From an uncultured Lachnospiraceae bacterium (GTDB taxonomy: Bacteria > Bacillota > Clostridia > Lachnospirales > Lachnospiraceae): 64,000 nt of DNA. Every line of letters begins with the position of its first letter. The first letter of the stretch is position 1. Where the stretch lies: positions 1 to 64,000 of the forward strand of contig CANDAG010000009.1 in assembly GCA_947382625.1 (NCBI GenBank), written 5' to 3'. Below the pieces are notes generated by a model. It did no database searches, was not told where the DNA came from, and saw only the letters and a program-made list of their open reading frames with translations. A program made the position numbers and the translations under genes. Positions 44,260-53,014 of this stretch are shown one piece after another.

Positions 44260-45456
44260 CTAATTTTCCTTTCCTTTTTCTAATCGATTCATCAAGTATA
44301 ATCCGCACATTGCCACTCCTATTACTGCAGCACCAATTAAATACAGATAACGAAATCCAAAATTCCCCAATATCCATCCGCCGATACTGTTTCCAGCAAT
44401 TCCACTTAATCCAAAATATACCGCATATGTAATCGTCTGATAAGTCGTTCGCATGTCAGAAGGCGCAATTTCATCAAGAAAATATAAAATTCCTATTGTA
44501 AAAAGCGCATAAGATGGGCCATCCAGTACAGCTGCAACTGTTATCTGCCATGGTTCTCTGGAAACAGCGTATAACAACTGCCAAAGAATAAAAAATATAC
44601 CTGAAAACATAATAATATTACCTGGACGATAGCGACTTAATAATTTTTTTGAAAAAAATAAAAGTATTCCTTCAGACAAGAACATCACCGCACTGGTATA
44701 TCCTACAAAGGTTTTGCCGCCTCCCAGTTCAGAAATTAATAACGGATAAAAAGTATAGGCAGCCCTGTGAGGTATCTGCATTATAAAAATGATCACCAGA
44801 AAAAATATAAAATGTGTATCCTTTATAATTTTTCCCAGCATAAGTTTGGGAGATGGTTCTTTCTTACCTTCACATGACTCCACTTTGGCCACCAACAGAA
44901 AGACCGCAATAAAAAAAAGAATACAGGAATACACAGGCAGTATCTTCGTAGTATCATAACTGGCGATCGCATAGCCAGCAAGAACACTGGACAACGCATA
45001 GCCAAAACATCCGGCAAATTTCATCTGCCCCACGGAATTCTGATATCCTACCTTTTTCAGACTCTTCAAACACCATGTATCTAAAAGCGGTCCCTCCGGC
45101 GAAGAAAAAAAACCGTACATACAAAAGCAAACTGCTATGGCAAAAAATGTATTGCTGAATACCAGTGCCACTGAAAAAACAGCCTGAATCACCATACAAA
45201 TAACCAGTGTATATTTTGAGGACTGCAATTTATCCGTAATGATTCCCCAAAAGGGCTGAGCTATAATAAGCATAAAAGAATTCGCTCCTGTAACCAGCCC
45301 AATCTTTTCTACTGCAAACCCTTTCTCCTGCAAGTACACTGTAACATAAGGATTAAAAATTGCTCTGGATGTCATATACAATAGATATATAAAAACAAAC
45401 GAAAGAAGTACCCTTTTAGCTTCCTCCCTATGCTCTGTTTTCTCAATTGTTTGCAT
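44260..45456 (-). CDS. MFS transporter (LacY/MFS_1-like)
   Basis: 398 residues, about twelve membrane helices. Motifs include NPYVTVYLQEKGFAVEKIGLV near the first helices and LISELGGGKTFVGYTSAVMFLSEGILLFF, which fit the oligosaccharide/phenylpropionate MFS_1_like group. It follows a terminator after the importer operon and begins the SDR part of the cluster. Substrate unknown. Confidence 0.88.
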   Translation of the reverse strand: MQTIEKTEHREEAKRVLLSFVFIYLLYMTSRAIFNPYVTVYLQEKGFAVEKIGLVTGANSFMLIIAQPFWGIITDKLQSSKYTLVICMVIQAVFSVALVFSNTFFAIAVCFCMYGFFSSPEGPLLDTWCLKSLKKVGYQNSVGQMKFAGCFGYALSSVLAGYAIASYDTTKILPVYSCILFFIAVFLLVAKVESCEGKKEPSPKLMLGKIIKDTHFIFFLVIIFIMQIPHRAAYTFYPLLISELGGGKTFVGYTSAVMFLSEGILLFFSKKLLSRYRPGNIIMFSGIFFILWQLLYAVSREPWQITVAAVLDGPSYALFTIGILYFLDEIAPSDMRTTYQTITYAVYFGLSGIAGNSIGGWILGNFGFRYLYLIGAAVIGVAMCGLYLMNRLEKGKEN

Positions 45457-45510
45457 GTTCCCTCCTTATCAAATGCCATCATGCTCCGCGAATCGTCTTA
45501 TTGATGGAAA

Positions 45511-45546
45511 GCAAGACACTTCCCAGTTACCTGAAAAATGTCTTGC
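45511..45546 (-). terminator. Terminator after the second binding protein gene
   Basis: TGTCTTGC (45539-45546) pairs with GCAAGACA (45511-45518) in a long-loop hairpin, followed on the minus strand by TTTCC. Ends the ABC importer message before the MFS gene. Confidence 0.6.
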
Positions 45547-45555
45547 CCAAAACGA

Positions 45556-47196
45556 TCACTCTGACCAGCTTGACCAGTTATCCATCGACTCAACATAAGC
45601 CTCATATTGCTCAAGATATCCTGCCTGAACCTTCTCAAGTCCCGCTGCTCTGGCTTTTTCCAGGAAATCGTCAATAGCAGCATCCACATCCTCAACCATA
45701 CCCGCCTGAATAGGGATCAAATATTGGGTCACAACATCCATAAGCGCTGTTCTTTCTATCTGATAAGGTGTGTAATCCTCAACAAACCCTCCCACCTTAT
45801 TGGGGCCTTCATACTTGGCGATCTGCTCCTTCATTTCAATGCCCTTTTCATCAGCTATAGTAGGCATATACATTTCATCCGTTCTTGCACACCATAGTCT
45901 TGATGCTTCTCTGCCGTAACCTCCGGGAATACTTTCATACTTTCCATCCACGACATTATAGTCTTCCCCTTCAATTCCATACATGATCAGATTGAAATAT
46001 TCTTCATCAAACAAAATCTTTTCATAGAGCGCAATGGCTCTGTCAGCATGCTGCGCTGTGATAGGAACACTGATTCCATTCTGCGTAGGTGCAACAGAAA
46101 CGCTTCTCTGCTTCCCGTAGCAATAAGGGATAGAAACAAATTCCATCTCTGTGTTCGGATCATTTTCCTTAGCACGATCCGTATACATTACTCCTGAACC
46201 GATTCCTGCAACTCCCAACTGTGCAGCAGATTTTCCCGAAAGCATTACATCTTCAGGATTTTCATCGCTTGATAATGCATCCCTGCTCCAAAATCCAGCA
46301 TCCGCCCATCTCTTCATGATTTTCATATCCTCGCGGAAATTATCACTTTCCCAGTAATTATATGTCTGAGACGGATCATCATAATCAATATAGATTCCAT
46401 AAGGCATACGCCAGTCGACCCAGTTATACTTTGAATCAAATACTTCAATAGCCCTGAAATAGGATCCTAAATTTGCAACTGCAGTCTGTACTCCTTCAAG
46501 CGTAGGCATGATATCCGGTTCATTATCTTTAATTCCCTGAAGATATTTCTCAATATTTTCCACACTGTCCGGAACAGGAAGATCATGTTTCTTTCTCAGG
46601 TCTTCCCTGTAGGTTATACTGAACAAATTATATTCCTTCCATAAGCATGGGATCATATATGCCGTTCCATTCACTTTAGCGGAATCCCATCCTGCAGTTC
46701 CTATATAATCATAGATTTTCGGCGAATATTCCTTTACCAGATCCTCTATAGGCTCAAAAGCACCTCTCATCGCATAGGAAGAATAATTCAGCCAATTGCC
46801 GCTATATATTAAATCTATCTGTTCTCCCGAACTAAGCAACATCATATATTTTTGCTGCGTGTCAGAAGAATTAAAGAAGTTATAGTCTACTGTGCAGTTT
46901 AAATCCCGCATCGTTAATTCATTCAGCTTTTCTCTTATCTTATCAAAATGATCCGGTTCGCTGCCGGTTACATAAATTACAACATTAACCTGCTCCGACA
47001 AATCCACACTGCTACCCTCCTCCACCGGATTCTCCGACGCTATTGTTTCGTTGCTGTCTTCAGAAGTTTCTTCTCTTACTTCATTGCCAGCATCCTCAGA
47101 TGATTCCTGAGTATTTCCGCATCCCATCATGGATGAAATCGCAATGGTCATAGTAAGGCCAATTGCTAATAATTTTTTTAAACTCTCTTTTTTCAT
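45556..47196 (-). CDS. Extracellular solute-binding lipoprotein, second importer
   Basis: 546 residues. Lipobox MMGC at Cys26, an acidic Ser/Glu linker (30-70), then an LplA-type family 1 binding fold (VNVVIYVTGSEPDHFDKIREKL near 72). Delivers its ligand to the two permeases encoded just upstream. Larger than usual and only distantly like the binding protein at 12-14 kb. Confidence 0.92.
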   Translation of the reverse strand: MKKESLKKLLAIGLTMTIAISSMMGCGNTQESSEDAGNEVREETSEDSNETIASENPVEEGSSVDLSEQVNVVIYVTGSEPDHFDKIREKLNELTMRDLNCTVDYNFFNSSDTQQKYMMLLSSGEQIDLIYSGNWLNYSSYAMRGAFEPIEDLVKEYSPKIYDYIGTAGWDSAKVNGTAYMIPCLWKEYNLFSITYREDLRKKHDLPVPDSVENIEKYLQGIKDNEPDIMPTLEGVQTAVANLGSYFRAIEVFDSKYNWVDWRMPYGIYIDYDDPSQTYNYWESDNFREDMKIMKRWADAGFWSRDALSSDENPEDVMLSGKSAAQLGVAGIGSGVMYTDRAKENDPNTEMEFVSIPYCYGKQRSVSVAPTQNGISVPITAQHADRAIALYEKILFDEEYFNLIMYGIEGEDYNVVDGKYESIPGGYGREASRLWCARTDEMYMPTIADEKGIEMKEQIAKYEGPNKVGGFVEDYTPYQIERTALMDVVTQYLIPIQAGMVEDVDAAIDDFLEKARAAGLEKVQAGYLEQYEAYVESMDNWSSWSE

Positions 47197-47216
47197 ATGT
47201 TTTTCCTTTCTTATTT

Positions 47217-48101
47217 TTAGCCTTTTACTGCTCCTATAGTAATACCTGATACAAAATATTTTTGAACAAACGGGTACAAAAATATGATTGGACCTATAAC
47301 AACAACCACCATTGCCATCTTTACCGTTTCAGTTGGCAGGTTTGTTGCTGGCTGTCCTGTGATAGCTGCCATTTCTTTAGCAAAATTTATATTGTCCAGA
47401 ACATCATAAAGAAAATACTGCAGGCTGTATAACTCTTTTTTACTGATAAAAAGTGATGTCAAATACCATTCATTCCAAAAGCCGATTGCCAGGAACAGAC
47501 CAACGGTTGCAATGGCCGGTGTTATGATTGGCATTACTATTCTGGAATAGATTGTAAAATCATTCGCACCATCCACCTTACAGGAATCTATCAGCTCCTC
47601 CGGCACACTGGACTGCATAAACGTTCTCATCAGGATAATCAAAAACGGTGACATCAGCGATGGAAAAATTCTTGCTGCATACGTATTGGTCAAGTGCAGA
47701 TACTTTGACAGCAAAACATACCATGGCACCATCCCTCCGCCGAAAATCGTTGTAAAATAAATCAAAAACGATACTCTGTTGCGATACTTAAAATCCCGCC
47801 TCATAAGTACATATCCAGTCATGCTTACGCAAATTATTCCGAGGATTGTTCCAACTGCTGTAACCATAATTGTGTTGCCGTAAGCGGTCACTAATTTTTG
47901 CGGATATTCAAAAACTGTACGATATGCCTCTAAGGAAAACTTCACGGGAATTAAATGGTAACCTTCTCTCGTCAATACCAGATTATCCGTAAATGAACCT
48001 GACAATATCAGAAGCAACGGAAAAATGCAAAACGCACTGAGTATTATGATCAACAGATAACTGACCATGTTAAAAATAATTTTTTCTGTAGAAATTTTCA
48101 T
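47217..48101 (-). CDS. Sugar ABC transporter permease, LplC-type, second importer
   Basis: 294 residues, about six membrane helices, EAA loop in DSCKVDGANDFTIYSRIVMPIITPAIATVG and the usual end QKYFVSGITIGAVKG. Spaced 12 bp from the LplB-type gene and 20 bp from the binding protein gene. Confidence 0.93.
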   Translation of the reverse strand: MKISTEKIIFNMVSYLLIIILSAFCIFPLLLILSGSFTDNLVLTREGYHLIPVKFSLEAYRTVFEYPQKLVTAYGNTIMVTAVGTILGIICVSMTGYVLMRRDFKYRNRVSFLIYFTTIFGGGMVPWYVLLSKYLHLTNTYAARIFPSLMSPFLIILMRTFMQSSVPEELIDSCKVDGANDFTIYSRIVMPIITPAIATVGLFLAIGFWNEWYLTSLFISKKELYSLQYFLYDVLDNINFAKEMAAITGQPATNLPTETVKMAMVVVVIGPIIFLYPFVQKYFVSGITIGAVKG

Positions 48102-48113
48102 TGGCGATTCTCC

Positions 48114-49088
48114 TTAAAATAATGCATAGTCCGGATTCAGCTTCTTAACCAAACCATTCGTCAGCATGATAATGATTAAACCAAACACTGACTGATATAA
48201 CCCGGCAGCCGTTCCCATTCCTACATCAAAATTCTGTTTCAAAGACCGATATACATAAGTATCAAGTATATCTGTTGCCTCAAAAAGGACACCATTATTC
48301 CTGATCACCTGATAAAAAAGATCAAACTGCCCGCGCATAATTCCTCCAACTGCAAATATGAGCAAGATAACAAATGTTGGTACAAGAAGCGGAATCGTAA
48401 TTCTCGTGATCTGTTGTATGATATTGGCACCATCAATCCTGGCCGCCTCATAATATTCTTCACTGATCCCGGTAATAGCGGCAAGGTAAACTACTGTTCC
48501 ATATCCGACATTTTTCCACAAATAGCATAATACGAGAATAATTCTCCAAACCCATGGTGTTCCATAAAAATCAAAGCGTTCTGCTCCCAAAGATACCAAC
48601 ATTGTATTAATATAACCGCTGTCGCAATTCAGAATGGCAAATACCACAGCATTCAATACAACATATGATATAAAATATGGCAGGAAGATAATTGATTGAC
48701 TGACTTTTTTGAACATCCGCCCCACTACTCTGCTCAAAAGGATTGCAAAAAACACCTCCAGTATATTAGCTGACAGAATAAATACCACATTATACCCCAC
48801 AGTATTTATTGTTAATTGCTTAAGCTTTCCTGATTCAAACAAAAAACGGAAATTATCCATACCTACAAAAGGACTTTTAAATAATCCTCCCTGAAAATTG
48901 AACTTGGTAAAAGCATAATATATTCCCACCATTGGCAGATAACTGTTGAGTGCAAAAAATACCATGGCTGGAATTAACATCATAAACAGAATTTTCTTTC
49001 TCTTCAATTCATAGAAAAAACCTTTTTTTCTGCTGATCCCTTCATTGCTCAAAGTTCCCCCTCCTTTCTTCGATATTTTACTGTACAT
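48114..49088 (-). CDS. Sugar ABC transporter permease, LplB-type, second importer
   Basis: 324 residues from the ATG at 49088, preceded by AAGGAGGGTGTAGC; the upstream reading of 20 residues passes through the CCATATGTTAACAAA motif and is not needed. Six membrane helices, EAA loop in YYEAARIDGANIIQQITRITIPLL. No ATPase gene is adjacent, so a shared one is used. Confidence 0.92.
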   Translation of the reverse strand: MYSKISKKGGGTLSNEGISRKKGFFYELKRKKILFMMLIPAMVFFALNSYLPMVGIYYAFTKFNFQGGLFKSPFVGMDNFRFLFESGKLKQLTINTVGYNVVFILSANILEVFFAILLSRVVGRMFKKVSQSIIFLPYFISYVVLNAVVFAILNCDSGYINTMLVSLGAERFDFYGTPWVWRIILVLCYLWKNVGYGTVVYLAAITGISEEYYEAARIDGANIIQQITRITIPLLVPTFVILLIFAVGGIMRGQFDLFYQVIRNNGVLFEATDILDTYVYRSLKQNFDVGMGTAAGLYQSVFGLIIIMLTNGLVKKLNPDYALF

Positions 49089-49185
49089 TGCTACACCCTC
49101 CTTCTCTGCATATTTGTTAACATATGGATAATCATCACAGTTGATCATCCATTGTGATAACCATTCTGATTCAGCGCGCCCTTTC

Positions 49186-49830
49186 CTATCTCATTCCGGC
49201 ACACCATTCTATGGCGTTATACACAAGTGCTAAAAATTCCTCCTTGCGCCAGACATCCCATATATGTCCCGGAGTCAGAACGCAGACACGTCCCGCACCA
49301 ATATATTTCGAATAGCCCCCAATCTGCTCTCCCCCCTGCTTAGAATAAGTCTTTAAAAATATGTCAACGTCACTCTCTGTCACTTCAATCTGATACTGTT
49401 CATCACGAATTGTGAACTCTCGGATCCCCTCTGTGATCGGATGTTCCAAAGGCTTTACAGACACCTCACATCTTGGGGGATGTCCTACAAAATAATTCCC
49501 CGATAACTCTGAAAAGCCTTCTCCCTTCTTGTATGTGTTTCCAGCATGAATAAAAAGCAGTCCTCCCCCTTTATCCACCCAGTCAGAAAAATCCTTTGGC
49601 ATTACTTCTGTAACATTTTCTTCAAACCACTCGTTTGAATTGGCCTCATTAATATGATTTCCCTTACAGCATACGATCACTTGAAAGTTTCTTATAAATT
49701 CCAATGTCAATGCATCCTTTGCATCCCGAATATAAGTAATTGCCAATTTCTTCTCCAACGGCTCCATCCCCAGTTCGATAATCTCCGCCGGATGCCAGTA
49801 ATCGCCGGACAGAACAAGTACCTTAAGCAT
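49186..49830 (-). CDS. ThuA-like glutamine-amidotransferase-fold protein
   Basis: 214 residues. Trehalose-utilisation ThuA fold: SGDYWHPAEIIELGMEPL at the start, VIVCCKGNHINEAN, GGGLLFIHAGNTYK and GRVCVLTPGHIWDVWRKEEF. Cytoplasmic; ThuA proteins go with disaccharide oxidation, so it may act on the imported sugar. GGGAGGAAGCT precedes the ATG. Confidence 0.85.
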   Translation of the reverse strand: MLKVLVLSGDYWHPAEIIELGMEPLEKKLAITYIRDAKDALTLEFIRNFQVIVCCKGNHINEANSNEWFEENVTEVMPKDFSDWVDKGGGLLFIHAGNTYKKGEGFSELSGNYFVGHPPRCEVSVKPLEHPITEGIREFTIRDEQYQIEVTESDVDIFLKTYSKQGGEQIGGYSKYIGAGRVCVLTPGHIWDVWRKEEFLALVYNAIEWCAGMR

Positions 49831-49864
49831 AGCTTCCTCCCTAATCTCCTTTCCCTGATGAACT

Positions 49865-51334
49865 CTACAGATCTCTTAATGAAAATACCTGCAAAGGAAA
49901 CTCTTTATCATACACCAACGGTAATTTTTCTTTTGAACAAGCAGAATCCACGAGAAGCCTTTCCATATTTTCTATGGTATACGGTTTCCATTGTTCATTC
50001 AAACTTGTTGAAGGATCCCCGTACTCCACAAAATCTAATATGATATTCTGAAAATATTGGTCAACCTTTTCTGTCATTACCGGATCATGTGCGCATTTTT
50101 CAACGTTTGTCCTGCTAAATAATGCTTCATTATCAGACGAATGATTTGCATATGCACCACCCCTGTAATCCCACCGGTAAAGCCAAAATTTTCTGCCCAA
50201 ATCCGCCAGTTCTTTCGCCACTCTGATATATGCCTGCCTGTAAGTATACTCTGTTGCAATTTCGTCCCATACATTCTGGCAGTCTGGAACATTCAGTTTC
50301 TCCAGATATCGACGCAACACCACTGTATAATTGTCCCCAAATTTCCAGTACAGCTTCTTTTTGACTTCTTCCATTTCCAGACAGCCCTTCGCTCCAAATA
50401 ACTCTTCCTTTGTATGCCCCATAATAAGGGGTACATCAGCAAATTCTCCCTCATGGACTGCTTTTTCCACATCCATTGGCAAATGAATCCCATCCGCAGT
50501 TGCACCATAGGTCTCTGCCTTAAAAAACTGCCGATTCATTTTTTCCTGAGCTTTCAAAATATCCTCTGCCGATATTTGCTGAAGCTTTTGCTGATAATCT
50601 TTCTCAATTCCCAATTCTTTTAGAAACAGCTGCGCAAGATTATGCATTGTCTGTGTATCTTTTACGCTTTGAAGGGAACCGCTCATTGCCACAGCTCCAT
50701 GGAATAGCCCTCTTCCTTCTTTCGAAAGCATCAGTTGCATTACTGATTTGCCTCCGGCTGATTGCCCTATGATAACAACATGCTCAGGATCCCCACCAAA
50801 AAACTGAATATTATCCCGAACCCATTTTAATGCAAGGATTTGGTCCAGAAGCGTGAGATTTCCAGAGTCCTTGTAATCTTCTCCAAGTATTTCCCTCAAA
50901 TAAAGTGCTCCTAAAGCACCAACTCGATAATTCGGAGAGACTACTACCACATTCCTTTTTTTCACCAAACGGTATCCTTCACTTCCAAGTTCTGAATTCG
51001 ACCCTTCCATAAACCCACCACCAAATATTGAAAATATAACAGGTCTTTTTTCAGCGTCAGCCGAAGGCGTCCAGACATTCAGATTCAGACAATCCTCACT
51101 ATAAACTGCCTGCTTCTGATCCAGGCACCATGGCGGTGGCACCTGCACCGGCCTTGATCCATACCTTGTACAATCTAATACCCCTTCCCATTCTCCATAA
51201 GGCAGCGGTGCCTTGAATCTGAGTTTTCCTACCGGAGGCTTGGCAAACGGGATCCCCTTAAAAGCTATCGTCCCTTCCTCTTCTATTCCCCTGATAAATC
51301 CATTCCTGATTCCTATTTCAATCTCTTTCTTCAT
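49865..51334 (-). CDS. Type B carboxylesterase
   Basis: 489 residues, full alpha/beta hydrolase of the family: FKGIPFAKPPVGKLRF, EDCLNLNVWTPSAD, nucleophile Ser192 in IIGQSAGGKS, and NHSSDNEALF as the probable catalytic His region. No signal peptide, so it cleaves esters inside the cell; it may remove acetyl or aromatic ester groups from the imported compound. Confidence 0.9.
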   Translation of the reverse strand: MKKEIEIGIRNGFIRGIEEEGTIAFKGIPFAKPPVGKLRFKAPLPYGEWEGVLDCTRYGSRPVQVPPPWCLDQKQAVYSEDCLNLNVWTPSADAEKRPVIFSIFGGGFMEGSNSELGSEGYRLVKKRNVVVVSPNYRVGALGALYLREILGEDYKDSGNLTLLDQILALKWVRDNIQFFGGDPEHVVIIGQSAGGKSVMQLMLSKEGRGLFHGAVAMSGSLQSVKDTQTMHNLAQLFLKELGIEKDYQQKLQQISAEDILKAQEKMNRQFFKAETYGATADGIHLPMDVEKAVHEGEFADVPLIMGHTKEELFGAKGCLEMEEVKKKLYWKFGDNYTVVLRRYLEKLNVPDCQNVWDEIATEYTYRQAYIRVAKELADLGRKFWLYRWDYRGGAYANHSSDNEALFSRTNVEKCAHDPVMTEKVDQYFQNIILDFVEYGDPSTSLNEQWKPYTIENMERLLVDSACSKEKLPLVYDKEFPLQVFSLRDL

Positions 51335-51376
51335 TCTGAATACGCCTTTCTACATTAACCCCACAATCGAATACTT

Positions 51377-51883
51377 TTATTCCCTCAACTCATACACTTC
51401 GCTCAATGGTTTACGTCCTGTTTTCCCTGGAATTTCTTTTGCATATCCAATAGGCGATATTGCCACTATACTGGCATCTTCTGGTAAATCAAGCACCTCT
51501 TTGAGTTCCTCTTCCTTATAATTTGCCATCCAGCAGGTTCCCAGCCCCAACTCAAATGCTTCTAATATTGCAAAACTCATTGCTATAGACAGATCAATTG
51601 TGTCTGCCCTATGCCCACAGGTCATAATTCCCTTATCATAGCCAACAGCAATTAATATGGCAGGTGCTTCTATTAGCATATCTGCTTTACTCGGTGATGC
51701 CTGCCTTATCAATTCTTTTGTTTTTTGATCCTTTACTACAAGCAATTTTTTGTTTTGTAAATTTTTCGCAGATGGAGCCATCCTAAAAGCCTGCGCCACC
51801 TTCTCAAGCTTCTCCGGTTCCACATCCTTTATAACGTATTTTCTTATACTCTGTCGGTCTAAGATTGCCTGAAATACATCCAT
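51377..51883 (-). CDS. Nitroreductase family protein
   Basis: 168 residues: AILDRQSIRKYVIKDVEPEKL, APSAKNLQNKKLLVV, DLSIAMSFAILEAFELGLGTCWMANYKEEEL, ISPIGYAKE. FMN-dependent reductase fold. First gene of the leftward series and divergent from the LysR regulator, a standard LysR target position. Confidence 0.9.
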   Translation of the reverse strand: MDVFQAILDRQSIRKYVIKDVEPEKLEKVAQAFRMAPSAKNLQNKKLLVVKDQKTKELIRQASPSKADMLIEAPAILIAVGYDKGIMTCGHRADTIDLSIAMSFAILEAFELGLGTCWMANYKEEELKEVLDLPEDASIVAISPIGYAKEIPGKTGRKPLSEVYELRE

Positions 51884-51970
51884 ATTCTACCTCCGCATAC
51901 TTAGCTGATTTATTGAATGAAATCTCCTTTTCAAATCTGTAATCTAAATTGATTAATATAAATATATCAT

Positions 51971-52000
51971 TGACATAAACATAACGTCCAATATATAATA
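51971..52000 (+). promoter_or_regulatory. Promoter of the LysR gene
   Basis: TTGACA (51971-51976) and TATAAT (51995-52000) at 18 bp, 50 bp upstream of the start codon. The overlapping leftward sequence TTGGAC-17-GATATA could serve the nitroreductase gene, so LysR may control both from here. Confidence 0.7.
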
Positions 52001-52049
52001 TGACATAATTTTAATAACTCCAAATCTATATATAAAGGAAATATAAATC

Positions 52050-52919
52050 ATGGATCTTTTACAATTGCAGTACTTCTGTGAAATCGCTAAACAGGAAAAT
52101 GTATCTAAGGCGGCATCTGCACTTCACATTTCACAGCCATCCCTTAGTAAATCCCTTTCTTCGCTAGAAAGAGATTTAGGTGTTAAACTATTCGACCGAG
52201 TAGGAAAAAATATTGTCTTGAACCGACATGGAAAACTGGCTTATACAGAAATAAGTCAGGTACTCAATATTCTCAATAATCTTCAGCTTCAGCTAAGTGA
52301 TATCGGCGAAGCCTGTGGTGATATTAAATTGCTTACTCTGGCAGCTACAAAAGTCATGCCAAATCTTCTTCTTGATTTCTATTTACAATATCCTAATATT
52401 AATATTCACATAAAACAGGCCGCAACATACGATTTGCAGCAGGCACATGATTATGATTTTGTTGTCTCTGCAACTCCTGGAAAATATGACCAACTTACGA
52501 ATATTCCCTTACTGCACGAAGATATTGTTCTGGCAGTTAATAAGAACCATCCTTTAGCCAGAAAAAAATCCATTTCTCTTTCAGAGGCGGCAAGTGAATC
52601 TTTTATCAGTTATTCTGCAGGCCCCAGCATTCGCACCTTAACAGATAGTCTTTGCCTTCAGGCAGGTTTTTCACCAAACATCCTGTTGGAATGCGATGCC
52701 CCAAGCAATTACAGAAGTTTTATGCAGACTGGTCTCGCAGTCTGTCTATTACCCTATCAGACACAGCGGGCTCTTTTTTCTTCCGATATTGTACCGGTAT
52801 ACTTAAAGGATCCCATCTGTAAACGTAACATATATCTTTCCTATCCAAAAGGCAAATACCTCAACACGGCTATGACCATATTCCAAAACTTTTGTGTAGA
52901 CTATTTTAAAAAAATATGA
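52050..52919 (+). CDS. LysR-family transcriptional regulator
   Basis: 289 residues. Winged helix 1-60 (FCEIAKQENVSKAASALHISQPSLSKSLSSLERDLGVKLFDR), then the LysR substrate-binding domain (about 90-285). Divergent from the nitroreductase-esterase-ThuA-importer series, which it probably regulates. AAAGGAAATATAAATC precedes the ATG. Confidence 0.93.
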   Translation: MDLLQLQYFCEIAKQENVSKAASALHISQPSLSKSLSSLERDLGVKLFDRVGKNIVLNRHGKLAYTEISQVLNILNNLQLQLSDIGEACGDIKLLTLAATKVMPNLLLDFYLQYPNINIHIKQAATYDLQQAHDYDFVVSATPGKYDQLTNIPLLHEDIVLAVNKNHPLARKKSISLSEAASESFISYSAGPSIRTLTDSLCLQAGFSPNILLECDAPSNYRSFMQTGLAVCLLPYQTQRALFSSDIVPVYLKDPICKRNIYLSYPKGKYLNTAMTIFQNFCVDYFKKI

Positions 52920-52983
52920 TAACGTTTTATAGCTCAATTCCCGCTCCGGTGATCATTTACGGAACACTATAAAGCCGAATAGC

Positions 52984-53014
52984 ATAACAGTCCGGCCAAA
53001 GGCCGAACTGTTAT
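52984..53014. terminator. Bidirectional terminator between LysR and GH13 genes
   Basis: ATAACAGT (52984-52991), one mismatch, CGGCC; loop AAA; GGCCG and ACTGTTAT to 53014. It overlaps the stop codon of the glucosidase gene (53011-53013). Confidence 0.75.
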
